Origin: a virus
DNA: 44,807 nucleotides
Strand: one strand, 5' to 3'
Virus record (IMG/VR): IMGVR_UViG_3300013018_000042
Span: 1-44,807 of that record
A program made the translations under genes and the position numbers. Each line of letters starts with the position of its first letter. The stretch's first letter is position 1. Shown here in pieces: positions 15,903 through 22,609 of the stretch. The notes under the pieces are model-generated. The model saw only the letters and a list, made by a program, of their open reading frames with translations, made no database searches and was not told the origin of the DNA.

Positions 15903-16289
15903 ATGACTACTTATGAAAAGAAATTGGACGGCCACAAAATCACTCAAGAATATAAGGACTTTATGAGTATAGCAAGAACAGAGGACCACCAAATTGATGT
16001 ATTAACCACTTTAATGGATAAGGTAGAAGTTGAGGAAGGTTATAGGCTTTACAGAGGATTTAAGCCTGAATTTCAGGAAAGCAATTGGCCAAAAGTTATG
16101 CTACAGCTTTTTGATTTTGAAAGAGTTTGGGAATGGACCACAGCCTACAGGGAAGTATTTATAAATAAAGATTTAAAAGCAAAGTTCACTTATATTGAAG
16201 GAGATTTAATTTTAAAAGTATTTGATAACAAAAAAGACTTTGAAAAAGATTTAAAAGAAGCAGGCGAATTTTACGCAAAAGGTTATTAG
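15903..16289 (+). CDS. Hypothetical protein
   Basis: 128 residues, acidic N-terminal half with an RLYRGF segment near residue 50, aromatic middle and a helical end. ATG 15903 follows AAAGGAGAG with the same leader as the RadC-like gene, so the two are probably controlled together. No family recognised. Confidence 0.75.
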   Translation: MTTYEKKLDGHKITQEYKDFMSIARTEDHQIDVLTTLMDKVEVEEGYRLYRGFKPEFQESNWPKVMLQLFDFERVWEWTTAYREVFINKDLKAKFTYIEGDLILKVFDNKKDFEKDLKEAGEFYAKGY

Positions 16290-16297
16290 AATTTATC

Positions 16298-16330
16298 CAG
16301 CTTGTCAGGGTCCCACTACCTGGCAGGCTG
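16298..16330 (+). promoter_or_regulatory. Intercistronic hairpin, third leader
   Basis: CAGCTTGTCAGGGT pairs with ACCTGGCAGGCTG through about 13 bp with G-U pairs, loop CCCACT. The stem carries the same CTTGxxxGG ... CAGG theme as the other two leaders, without the CTAG palindrome. Confidence 0.5.
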
Positions 16331-16376
16331 CATTAAGTTTTAATTTTTCTCAAATCAAATGTAAAGGGGTGAAAAA

Positions 16377-16544
16377 ATGCAAGAATACAGCCAAATGTTA
16401 TTAGAAAAGTTGGTCCGACATATTAACGATTTAGGTAGGACGGGACAAGCTGCAGAATTAACAGAAGTGCTGCAGGTCCTGGAGGAAATACAGGTCCAGG
16501 CCGAAAGCATACAGCCTGAATATTACATTAATAAGGGGGCGTAA
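16377..16544 (+). CDS. Small helical protein
   Basis: 55 residues starting MQEYSQMLLEKLVRHI, predicted almost all helix with a Glu/Gln-rich second helix (EVLQVLEEIQVQ). AAAGGGGTG precedes the ATG. Only 2 nt separate it from the next start. No family recognised. Confidence 0.65.
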   Translation: MQEYSQMLLEKLVRHINDLGRTGQAAELTEVLQVLEEIQVQAESIQPEYYINKGA

Positions 16545-16546
16545 TT

Positions 16547-16741
16547 ATGAATATGAAGCGGAATCCATTGTTTGACGAGTTTACAGGTCGCTGCAGGCCA
16601 CGATATTTCGTAGTTGACAACAAGGGTTTGATATTAGCAAAAGCAGCCACGAAAGCAGAAGCGGAAAGAAAGCGAATGATCTGCGGAGAGGGTCAGGTTA
16701 TGCGGCAGGATAATCTATTCCAGGAGGGGGGCAGAATATGA
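16547..16741 (+). CDS. Small basic protein
   Basis: 64 residues with two Cys (CRPRYFVVD and MICGE) and an RYFVVDNKGLILAKA strand-helix pattern. AAGGGGG lies upstream of ATG 16547. The stop overlaps the next start. No family recognised. Confidence 0.7.
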   Translation: MNMKRNPLFDEFTGRCRPRYFVVDNKGLILAKAATKAEAERKRMICGEGQVMRQDNLFQEGGRI

Positions 16742-16854
16742 GAAAACTCAAAGATCTGATTATATACTTGTTGGCTGCAGTTGTCGGTGGCGGGTTTTGG
16801 TACTATCTTATAGTAGTTTGGGCTGATTATGTGGCGACTTATCCAAATTATTAA
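16738..16854 (+). CDS. 38-residue transmembrane micro-protein
   Basis: MRKLKDLIIYLLAAVVGGG begins a positively charged N-terminus and one hydrophobic helix with a GGG kink and aromatic end (FWYYLIVVW). AGGAGGGGGG precedes ATG 16738, which overlaps the stop of the upstream gene. Probably an inner-membrane peptide; function unknown. Confidence 0.65.
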   Translation: MRKLKDLIIYLLAAVVGGGFWYYLIVVWADYVATYPNY

Positions 16855-16891
16855 GCAGGAGTTGAGCAGATAATCAAGAATTAATAATTAA

Positions 16892-16914
16892 GCGGCCAGT
16901 TAACCGCTGGCTGC
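16892..16914 (+). promoter_or_regulatory. Intercistronic hairpin, fourth leader
   Basis: GCGGCCAG pairs with CTGGCTGC (one G-U), loop TTAACCG. It lies 10 nt before the AAAAGGAGG of the next gene. Confidence 0.5.
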
Positions 16915-16939
16915 ACAAAATCAAAAGGAGGAAATTATA

Positions 16940-17533
16940 ATGACTAAGCGTGAAAAAACTATGATGGAGAAGGTCCTAGAGGAAGCAAAAGAGCAGGGGT
17001 TTGAATGGTATAAAGATAATGCAAGTCCATTATTAAGTATAGACGAATTATTAATGCAGGCAGAGGAAGAAGAATGGCAAGAAAGCAACGACCCAGCAAC
17101 AGCAGAAATGACTATAGCTGATTTTGATAAGGAAATAGGAAAAGCATATATCTACAAGGTTGACGACAGAGGTTATCTAAGGGACAGAGTTGCAGCAATA
17201 TGGAAGCCAAAAAAAGATATAATTATCAATGAATTGGAAGGTCGCAGAATTATTTTGACTGCTGATGAATTAGAAGAAATAGACCCTGAGTTATTAGATT
17301 GGATTACATCAAGCAAATACTGGGGCAGAGGTTATGACTATACACCCGACCGCTCAGAAGCTATTGTTGAGTTAAGATTTGATGAAGAAGGCGTCAGATA
17401 TTACGGAGATTTTGAAGGCAGTAGCACACAACCAGGAGAAGATCCTTCTCAAAATCAAGGTCCTTGGGGGGGAGATAGTTGGGAAGATTGGACCATTGAA
17501 CAGCTAAAAAAATATTATGAATTAATAAGATAA
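16940..17533 (+). CDS. Acidic hypothetical protein
   Basis: 197 residues, strongly acidic. The middle contains an LTADELEEIDPELLDWI helix and an EAIVELRFD strand. The C-terminal part has a Gly/Pro/Trp-rich linker and a final helix. AAAAGGAGG precedes ATG 16940. No family recognised. A hairpin GGGTA/TACCC at 17549-17569 follows the gene. Confidence 0.7.
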   Translation: MTKREKTMMEKVLEEAKEQGFEWYKDNASPLLSIDELLMQAEEEEWQESNDPATAEMTIADFDKEIGKAYIYKVDDRGYLRDRVAAIWKPKKDIIINELEGRRIILTADELEEIDPELLDWITSSKYWGRGYDYTPDRSEAIVELRFDEEGVRYYGDFEGSSTQPGEDPSQNQGPWGGDSWEDWTIEQLKKYYELIR

Positions 17534-17638
17534 TAACTCTATCAGCCTGGGTAAGCTGCAAAACTACCCGCTCTACAAGGTAAAAGTTTTTCTTTAGTGG
17601 GTAATTATACCTACTTTTTAATTATAGGAGGTGGAAAA

Positions 17639-17875
17639 ATGAAGGTATTAAGATATTTTGACGGCGAATATAAAATCGCTATATCAGAATTAACAACAGA
17701 CCAAGCGGCCAGAATATTAACAGCACTAGATCAGGTAGACAGCGAATTAGCAGATGAAATCAGAACAGCAATTAAGGAGGGCAAAAATGCACGAAATCAC
17801 AAAAAAAATCAAAGAATATATGGAGGAAAGAAATCTCAACCAGCAGGAAATGGGAAAGCTAATCGGAGTCAGTAA
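17639..17875 (+). CDS. Small protein overlapping the XRE regulator
   Basis: 78 residues from ATG 17639, which sits 4 nt after AGGAGGTG (an upstream in-frame GTG has no such site). The first 50 residues (SELTTDQAARILTALDQ onward) look folded; the last 30, which overlap the start of the next gene, are basic and low in complexity and may be of little importance. No family recognised. Confidence 0.65.
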   Translation: MKVLRYFDGEYKIAISELTTDQAARILTALDQVDSELADEIRTAIKEGKNARNHKKNQRIYGGKKSQPAGNGKANRSQ

Positions 17876-18080
17876 ATCTCATATGTCTAAGATAATGAAC
17901 GGCCACCAGGATCCAGGCAGCAGAATGGTAGATAAATATTATAAGCTACCAGGTATTAAGGAAAGAGAAGCGATAGAAGAAGCTAGACAGGTAATAGATG
18001 ATCTATGGTTATCAGGCCAGATTAATGAGCCTGCAGCAAAAGAATTAGTCAGGGCTTTACAATATGATAGCGATAACTAA
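17787..18080 (+). CDS. XRE/Cro-CI family regulator
   Basis: 97 residues from ATG 17787, 6 nt after AAGGAGG. Residues 6-58 form a classic helix-turn-helix (NQQEMGKLIGVSKSHMSKIM), followed by a helical C-terminal segment (AIEEARQVIDDLWLSGQI). Likely a repressor or antirepressor controlling this unit or the early promoter. The reading frame has the usual operator-binding residues; target unknown. Confidence 0.85.
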   Translation: MHEITKKIKEYMEERNLNQQEMGKLIGVSKSHMSKIMNGHQDPGSRMVDKYYKLPGIKEREAIEEARQVIDDLWLSGQINEPAAKELVRALQYDSDN

Positions 18081-18150
18081 TTATATATTGATAACTGGCG
18101 GGCTATTGGTGGTGGCTGCTATACTCAAAAAGAAAGGACCAGGGGCTTAA
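18064..18150 (+). CDS. 28-residue transmembrane micro-protein (rightward)
   Basis: MIAITNYILITGGLLVVAAI is a single hydrophobic helix, followed by KKKGPGA. It starts inside the regulator gene and ends with a TAA located in the loop of the shared terminator. The ribosome site is weak (AGGGC). Its twin on the other strand (18298-18384) also has one helix and 28 residues, which supports it, but it is tentative. Confidence 0.4.
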   Translation: MIAITNYILITGGLLVVAAILKKKGPGA

Positions 18151-18167
18151 TCCTGGTCTTTTTCTTT
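18131..18167. terminator. Bidirectional terminator between convergent units
   Basis: The stem GACCAGG/CCTGGTC is extended by A-T pairs on both sides (AAGAAAG and TTTTTCTTT), so both strands end in a U tract. The 8-nt loop holds the stop codons of the gene reading in from each side (18147-18149 on minus, 18148-18150 on plus). Confidence 0.9.
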
Positions 18168-18296
18168 GTTCTCCTGTTTTTCTAATAGATCATTAATACT
18201 GTCGGCTTCCTTCATTTCCATTTGGTGCAACTCATAAAAGCCTTCTATCCCTAACTTGCGGGCTTTTTCTCTAGTCAGGTTATTCCAGCGTGTAAT
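18147..18296 (-). CDS. Small protein with probable ATT start
   Basis: 49 residues read from ATT 18296, 8 nt after AAAGGAGG. No ATG, GTG or TTG lies in a usable position (the only in-frame GTG is upstream of the ribosome site). The product, (M)TRWNNLTREKARKLGI onward, is charged and helical with an acidic-basic tail. Its stop is in the terminator loop. No family recognised. Confidence 0.55.
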   Translation of the reverse strand: MTRWNNLTREKARKLGIEGFYELHQMEMKEADSINDLLEKQENKEKDQD

Positions 18297-18297
18297 A

Positions 18298-18384
18298 TTA
18301 ACTACCTCCTTTGCTACCACCTGCAGCAATAAACATTACTATAAAACATATCATTACTAACCAGCGGGCTATTTCATTAATCAT
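18298..18384 (-). CDS. 28-residue transmembrane micro-protein (leftward)
   Basis: MINEIARWLVMICFIVMFIA forms one hydrophobic helix, followed by AGGSKGGS. ATG 18384 overlaps the end of the upstream gene. The Gly-Gly-Ser codons at its end form the ribosome site of the next gene. Function unknown. Confidence 0.5.
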   Translation of the reverse strand: MINEIARWLVMICFIVMFIAAGGSKGGS

Positions 18385-18493
18385 CTTCTGCTGCTACCTT
18401 CTCCGCAGCTTCCTCTGCTATCCTGTCAATCATATAATTAGGCAGTCCTGGATAATCTTCTCTCAAATCTTCCTTAATTTTTGTAAGGTCCAT
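18377..18493 (-). CDS. Internal small gene, 38 residues
   Basis: MDLTKIKEDLREDYPGLP starts at ATG 18493, 4 nt after AAAGGAGG; the rest is helical and ends EKVAAEDD. The ATG overlaps the stop of the preceding small gene (TAATG), the usual sign of coupled translation. It is in the same frame as the longer reading frame from 18937. Independent translation is inferred. Confidence 0.5.
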   Translation of the reverse strand: MDLTKIKEDLREDYPGLPNYMIDRIAEEAAEKVAAEDD

Positions 18494-18937
18494 TAGTCCT
18501 CCTTTGCTAACTTCATCAGGTATCGGATCAACGCCCGCTCTCTTTTCTTGAGTTCCTTCCTTCTCTCTGCCAGTTTTCTGTACTTTGCCAGGTCCACTAC
18601 TTTTTTGCTCATTACCCGTAACCTCCTGATATAATACATCATAATAAGTTGTTATGCTGTCTATCTGCTCGTCAGTAATAACCGTAACCACCGACCACCC
18701 GCTCCAAAGTCCGCTGCTATCAGGTGTCAATACTGAAAACACCAGCTTTTCATTAATTTCGCCTGTAAAAAATAAGTAAAACGATTGATTTTCTATTACA
18801 TACGGCTTAATCCCCTGCCTTAACTTAGGGAGAAAGCGGGTAGATATATAACCCGCTATCTTATTCTTTTTCCAAAACTTCCCGACTCTTTCAGTCCACC
18901 TGCTATGGGCGTGATTGCTTACTCTAATACGAAACAT
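18377..18937 (-). CDS. Phage protein with HAHSRWTER motif, frame continuous to 18377
   Basis: The open frame encodes 186 residues from ATG 18937. Residues 1-105 look like one folded domain (NHAHSRWTERVGKFW, then FYLFFTGEINEKL and WSVVTVITDEQ strands). Residues about 108-147 are low complexity and overlap another better-supported gene (18493-18612) in a different frame, and the last 38 residues coincide with a gene that has its own start (18493). The natural stop of the first domain therefore seems to have been lost, or the fusion is incidental. Function unknown. Confidence 0.6.
   Translation of the reverse strand: MFRIRVSNHAHSRWTERVGKFWKKNKIAGYISTRFLPKLRQGIKPYVIENQSFYLFFTGEINEKLVFSVLTPDSSGLWSGWSVVTVITDEQIDSITTYYDVLYQEVTGNEQKSSGPGKVQKTGREKEGTQEKRAGVDPIPDEVSKGGLMDLTKIKEDLREDYPGLPNYMIDRIAEEAAEKVAAEDD
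18493..18612 (-). CDS. Nested basic helical micro-protein
   Basis: 39 residues starting MSKKVVDLAKYRKLAERRKE, very basic and amphipathic. AGGAGG is 9 nt upstream of ATG 18612. It lies wholly inside the larger frame at 18377-18937 but in another phase. Sequence character suggests this frame is the true coding one here. Confidence 0.6.
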   Translation of the reverse strand: MSKKVVDLAKYRKLAERRKELKKRERALIRYLMKLAKED

Positions 18938-19227
18938 TATTCGTCCTCCCTGCTCCCGAATAGGCCCCCTTTTCTTGCTTTGATTTTCTCTTTCAAAGAT
19001 AAATCATATAGAAGAATAAAAACATCTTCTATTCGTCTTTTCATTTCGATTGAGATTTTCTCCAGACTATAACCTTCCTCCCACATCTTAATTACCCTTG
19101 GTATTTGTTCCTGCCTCCAACTAAAATCTAATTCTACATCATCTAATAAAGCTATATAGTCATTCTTCATATTTAATTTTTCTGATCTACTTCTGGTTAT
19201 CTTACTACCTACAATTTTTTCAGCCAC
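18937..19227 (-). CDS. Small HTH protein
   Basis: 96 residues. Residues 34-70 (SWRQEQIPRVIKMWEEGYSL then EKISIEMKRR) form a homeodomain-like helix-turn-helix, followed by a helix and a GLFGSRE end. Resembles small regulators placed near SSB in Gram-positive phages. Likely DNA binding; target unknown. Confidence 0.6.
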   Translation of the reverse strand: MAEKIVGSKITRSRSEKLNMKNDYIALLDDVELDFSWRQEQIPRVIKMWEEGYSLEKISIEMKRRIEDVFILLYDLSLKEKIKARKGGLFGSREDE

Positions 19228-19241
19228 TTAAATCACCTTTT

Positions 19242-19691
19242 TCAAAATGGTACATCAAAATCATCTGCATTAAAGTTATCATCAAATTCCTGGTCTTGTT
19301 CTTCTCCTTTCAAAGTTTTTTCTACTCTTTTTTTATGCTGATCTGATACCGACTGCTGCTTATCCTTATTTGCAAAATCTAAAAATCTGACATTATCAGC
19401 TTTAACTTCTGGGTTAATATAAGTGCGGTTATTATTCTCTGATTTTCTTATCTGCAAGGACCCGTCAACCCCTACAAGACGGCCTTTTCCTAAGTGCCTG
19501 GCACAGTTTTCAGCTAATCCCCGCCAGGTAACTATATTAATGAAATCTACATCTCTATCGCCGTCCCGATTGGTATAATTTCTTTCACAGGCTATCCGAA
19601 AATTACACACAGGAGTACCATTTCCTGTATAGCGGAGTGAAGGATCTTTAGTCAGGCGTCCAATTAAAATTATTCTATTTAATATTTTCAT
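19242..19691 (-). CDS. ssb: Single-stranded DNA-binding protein
   Basis: About 149 residues. OB-fold motifs are clear: LNRIILIGRLTKDPSLRYT, then DFINIVTWRGLAENC and KGRLVGVDGSLQ. The C-terminal acidic tip DDFDVPF matches the partner-binding tail. It coats ssDNA in replication and recombination. The full anti-SD match AAAGGAGGTGAT is only 2 nt before ATG 19691; an ATA codon at 19685 has ideal spacing and would give the usual SSB start (ILNRI), so a non-AUG start is possible. Confidence 0.93.
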   Translation of the reverse strand: MKILNRIILIGRLTKDPSLRYTGNGTPVCNFRIACERNYTNRDGDRDVDFINIVTWRGLAENCARHLGKGRLVGVDGSLQIRKSENNNRTYINPEVKADNVRFLDFANKDKQQSVSDQHKKRVEKTLKGEEQDQEFDDNFNADDFDVPF

Positions 19692-20031
19692 CACCTCCTT
19701 TAGCTTTATTAATTGCTTTTCTCAATTTTCTTTCCCACTCATGTTTTTTACATGTGAATCCATTGTAAGAATCACACTCACAAGGTAAGTTTTCAACTAT
19801 TTTTAAGCTATATTCTGCAACATTCAACAGCTCAGGTGCAGCTGTCATCAAATCAGCATTAGCAATCGCCTGTTCTTTCTGCTCTTTTTTGTAAGTTTCA
19901 ATCATATCTACATATTTGAAACTATTATGAGCTAAATGGTTGCCAGGGCTTTCTATTGCATCCCCCATCCTTATTTCAATATCTCCATCCTCAATAACCC
20001 ACTTCCATGGTCCTGGTGTGTGTTTACTCAT
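19675..20031 (-). CDS. Conserved phage protein (HTPGPW type)
   Basis: 118 residues from ATG 20031, 6 nt after GGAGGAG. It has the family start SKHTPGPWKW, an IANADLMTAAPELL helix and a CECDSYNGFTC cysteine segment. Very common in phages and prophages; function unknown. It overlaps the start of ssb. Confidence 0.8.
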   Translation of the reverse strand: MSKHTPGPWKWVIEDGDIEIRMGDAIESPGNHLAHNSFKYVDMIETYKKEQKEQAIANADLMTAAPELLNVAEYSLKIVENLPCECDSYNGFTCKKHEWERKLRKAINKAKGGDENIK

Positions 20032-20230
20032 AGTTTTCTCCTCCATTCCCCTTCACAATTTTATAATTATTTTCCTGCAGCCATTGGTGAAATTTATATG
20101 CCTCACATTCTTTTCTGCAAAAACTCTTAGCGAAACTTTTGCCTAATTCATTTTCTTTATCATTATCAATTAGTTTTTGCATGCCACAACCAATATCTCT
20201 GCAAAATTCTCTACTCTTATATTCAGGCAT
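20024..20230 (-). CDS. Cys-rich small protein
   Basis: 68 residues with Cys pairs FCRDIGC and FCRKEC, a probable zinc site. ATG 20230 overlaps the upstream stop (TAATG). GGGGGTC is the ribosome site. Function unknown. Confidence 0.65.
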   Translation of the reverse strand: MPEYKSREFCRDIGCGMQKLIDNDKENELGKSFAKSFCRKECEAYKFHQWLQENNYKIVKGNGGENYE

Positions 20231-20379
20231 TAACTGACCCCCTTTCCTGTTATTTTCTTAACTTCTTCTAATATCTCCCCTGGCTGCATATTGCTAATAT
20301 CTATAGTTGCCATAACCTTTCGGCCTTCCCTCTCATAATTCAACTCTAATGTTTCTTTATTAGTTTTAGCGTGTATCAT
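20230..20379 (-). CDS. Small hypothetical protein
   Basis: 49 residues starting MIHAKTNKETLELNYEREGR, alpha/beta. ATG 20379 overlaps the stop of the radical SAM gene (ATGA) and AAAGGAG lies upstream, so the two are coupled. Its strand-rich first half may make it a partner of the radical SAM enzyme; this is speculation. Confidence 0.6.
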   Translation of the reverse strand: MIHAKTNKETLELNYEREGRKVMATIDISNMQPGEILEEVKKITGKGVS

Positions 20380-20906
20380 AAACCCCACTCCTTTAAAATA
20401 ATTAGATCATCTTCTGGATAGTCGCAATCTTCCTCTGATAAAGTACCAGCTATTTTAATGCGATCCCACAAATCAGGCATTATAGTTATAGCTTTTTCAT
20501 TATTTTTATTAATAAACAACCTAAAACTTTTGTCATAAGAAAATTCCATTGCCATTTGTTGAACAACTTGAAAATTTTCAACATCTTTAAAGCTGCAGCG
20601 TTCATGCAAGGTATAAGTAATACCATCAATAAGTCCTATCAAACGTTCCAACAAAAACTTGTAATTAGCAGTATAAAGATATATTATAATGTCAGATTTG
20701 ATTTCTCTAATCCTTATAACTAAATCTATTATCTGTTCAGGATAAAGCATTGGCTCTCCGCCAGTTAATATAATCTCGTCATAATCCTCAATAAAATTTA
20801 AGTTATCTTCTTCTCTGCCCTGACTAATCAAACTTTCATAGTTGTTGCTGCAGTAAGGACAATTCCTGTTACACTCAAATGTAGTTATTACTCTTGCTGA
20901 CTTCAA
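20376..20906 (-). CDS. Radical SAM enzyme
   Basis: 176 residues from TTG 20906, 6 nt after AAGGAGG. The [4Fe-4S] motif ECNRNCPYC (CxxxCxxC) is at residues 12-20 and the SAM-binding LTGGEPMLYP follows near 45. Short for the superfamily, close to QueE- or NrdG-activase-like sizes; no other queuosine-pathway gene is visible. The reaction is unknown. Possible roles are a nucleotide or DNA modification step, or activation of a host reductase. The family is oxygen-sensitive, in keeping with an anaerobic host. Confidence 0.85.
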   Translation of the reverse strand: MKSARVITTFECNRNCPYCSNNYESLISQGREEDNLNFIEDYDEIILTGGEPMLYPEQIIDLVIRIREIKSDIIIYLYTANYKFLLERLIGLIDGITYTLHERCSFKDVENFQVVQQMAMEFSYDKSFRLFINKNNEKAITIMPDLWDRIKIAGTLSEEDCDYPEDDLIILKEWGL

Positions 20907-20907
20907 A

Positions 20908-21222
20908 TTATTCCTCCTTATTATCAAGAATTACCATAGCGTGTGCCCTTCTTAAAGCTAAGTATTTGCCTAACAATGGTATGTTATAATCATCTTCGGC
21001 TAGTTCAGCTTTAGTTCTTAATTCTTCTTTCTGATATTCGTCTTTTTTAGGAAGAATACGGCAGGTAGTGGTAATTCCCTCACCGAAAAAGTCAACTTTA
21101 AACCCAGCCCTCCCTAAATCAGCTTTCATCTCATTAATTTCTCTTTGAATAATTCTTAATCTACGCTGAATAATATCCATTCTCTTAATAGCCCAGAAAT
21201 CTCTTCTTTCTAATTTAGTCAT
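20908..21222 (-). CDS. Helical hypothetical protein
   Basis: 104 residues, long charged helix in the first half (RRLRIIQREINEMKADL), mixed second half. AAGGGGG precedes ATG 21222, which overlaps the previous gene. No family recognised. Confidence 0.65.
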   Translation of the reverse strand: MTKLERRDFWAIKRMDIIQRRLRIIQREINEMKADLGRAGFKVDFFGEGITTTCRILPKKDEYQKEELRTKAELAEDDYNIPLLGKYLALRRAHAMVILDNKEE

Positions 21223-21379
21223 TATCTTCCCCCTTAATTTGTTCTTTCAGACGACTAATTTTCATCTTCAAATTCTCATAATCCTCTTTCCTGTCCCCAC
21301 CTATAGAGTGCCTAAGATAATTAACCTTTCTCTCAATATCAGCTAATACTGATAGTTCAGTTTCTGCTTTATTCCTCAT
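21215..21379 (-). CDS. Coiled-coil micro-protein
   Basis: 54 residues starting MRNKAETELSVLADIERKVN, charged with heptad spacing. Start overlaps the preceding gene by 11 nt, stop overlaps the next start by 8 nt. No strong ribosome site, so translation probably depends on coupling. No family recognised. Confidence 0.55.
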   Translation of the reverse strand: MRNKAETELSVLADIERKVNYLRHSIGGDRKEDYENLKMKISRLKEQIKGEDND

Positions 21380-21719
21380 TTTCTATCAACTCTGGATTTT
21401 CATATTTGTTGCCGATAACCTCTAAATTATCTTCTTCAAAACAATACTCAATAAACCAATGATAAAATTCTGGCAATCCATCTTCACCAACTATTCTATA
21501 ATCAGCGTTTCCTATACCCCACTCTGCTTTTATGAAATCCCCTTCATATATTTCTTTACCATTTTTATCTTTTAAACCGGTTGACTGCATTAATTCTGCC
21601 TTTGCTAAACTTTGAATTTCACCAAACTCATTCCACCATATCAAACCTTGTATATCTTTACCATGATATAACATTTCTTTGCTTATATCATTCCAAGCTC
21701 TAAATTTAATTTTTTTCAC
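21369..21719 (-). CDS. YopX-family protein
   Basis: 116 residues starting MKKIKFRAWNDISKEM, with the family hallmarks LMQSTGLKDKNGKEIYEGD and EVIGNKYENPEL. YopX proteins (SPbeta-type) are small beta proteins widespread in Gram-positive phages; function not established. Start ATG 21719. Confidence 0.9.
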   Translation of the reverse strand: MKKIKFRAWNDISKEMLYHGKDIQGLIWWNEFGEIQSLAKAELMQSTGLKDKNGKEIYEGDFIKAEWGIGNADYRIVGEDGLPEFYHWFIEYCFEEDNLEVIGNKYENPELIENEE

Positions 21720-21730
21720 TCTCTACCTCC

Positions 21731-21910
21731 TTATAAATGAGCTATTAAAGCTATAATAAATATCAAACCTGCAATTCCTAATGGTATCCAGGTAGGAGAT
21801 AATACCCACCACCAGGACCATTCAATATAACCTGTTAGCTTTAAAGTTATAAATATTAATTCTAACACTCCTAAAAATCCTACTCCTGAACTATTATTGC
21901 TATCGCTCAT
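21731..21910 (-). CDS. Two-TM small membrane protein
   Basis: 59 residues from ATG 21910, 6 nt after AGGAGG. It has GFLGVLELIFITLKLTG (helix 1), a WSWWWVLSPTWIP turn, and a second hydrophobic helix. This pattern is typical of the Fragile-X-F/TMEM185-like tiny phage membrane proteins. Function unknown. Confidence 0.75.
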   Translation of the reverse strand: MSDSNNSSGVGFLGVLELIFITLKLTGYIEWSWWWVLSPTWIPLGIAGLIFIIALIAHL

Positions 21911-22175
21911 TTTCAACCTCCTTCTTATATCTTCTTGTTATTGTCGATACTGCTACTCCATATATTTTCGCTATTTCTGTAAAGGTTAAATCTAAATCAT
22001 TATGCAGCCTGACTATTTCACTATTAGTGAAAGGTTTTTTTCGGCCACCACTTGTTACTTTATGATCGTGCTGCAGAAAATCAAACGCTTCATCAACTGT
22101 TACTTCCTCCAGGACAGCGTATATAAGCAAGATTATGTTAATCCTTCTCTCGTCTGGAAAAGCATAATCTTTCAT
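21900..22175 (-). CDS. HTH protein
   Basis: 91 residues. The C-terminal half (FTEIAKIYGVAVSTITRRY) is a resolvase-type helix-turn-helix. TTTAGGAGG lies before ATG 22175. Likely a small DNA-binding regulator. It overlaps the following membrane protein gene. Confidence 0.65.
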   Translation of the reverse strand: MKDYAFPDERRINIILLIYAVLEEVTVDEAFDFLQHDHKVTSGGRKKPFTNSEIVRLHNDLDLTFTEIAKIYGVAVSTITRRYKKEVENER

Positions 22176-22185
22176 TTGCTACCTC

Positions 22186-22338
22186 CTAAAATATATTTTT
22201 TAAATTTAACATTGAACAACAATTATTTTCCTCGTCCCACCAAGCACAATTTTCTTTTTCGCATTTATATTCTTTATTGTTTATAATATTGTCAGCATTT
22301 ATATTTTTATTATTAAATTTAAGTGGACATAATTTCAT
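22186..22338 (-). CDS. Cys-rich micro-protein
   Basis: 50 residues starting MKLCPLKFNNKNINADN, with CEKENCAWWDEE and CCSM following. This CPLKF...C...CAWW pattern recurs in small phage zinc-binding proteins. AAAGGAGG precedes ATG 22338. Confidence 0.75.
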   Translation of the reverse strand: MKLCPLKFNNKNINADNIINNKEYKCEKENCAWWDEENNCCSMLNLKNIF

Positions 22339-22339
22339 C

Positions 22340-22609
22340 TTATCCTCCTTTTTCTTCCTGTATTTTCACCACTTCCTCCAACGCTTCCAGCGGATCTGTT
22401 TTATCAGGACAGTATTCACACGGTAAATCATCATACCTTTTATTATGCTTATTACACCACTCAACTGGTATTAAAAACCCTTCCTTCTTATGAAAATAGT
22501 AAGCACAGGGGCGATCAAGCAAATACCTATGATATAAGCAGTGTTTAAATTTACTATCAGCAGGGAAATGATTGTCGCACCCTGTAATCTCACATATTTT
22601 AACACTCAT
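22340..22609 (-). CDS. Cys/His-rich protein
   Basis: 89 residues with at least eight Cys and several His (ICEITGCDNHF, KHCLYH, WCNKHNK, CEYCPDK), likely binding two zinc ions. Directly after the VRR-NUC gene. Function unknown. Confidence 0.7.
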   Translation of the reverse strand: MSVKICEITGCDNHFPADSKFKHCLYHRYLLDRPCAYYFHKKEGFLIPVEWCNKHNKRYDDLPCEYCPDKTDPLEALEEVVKIQEEKGG

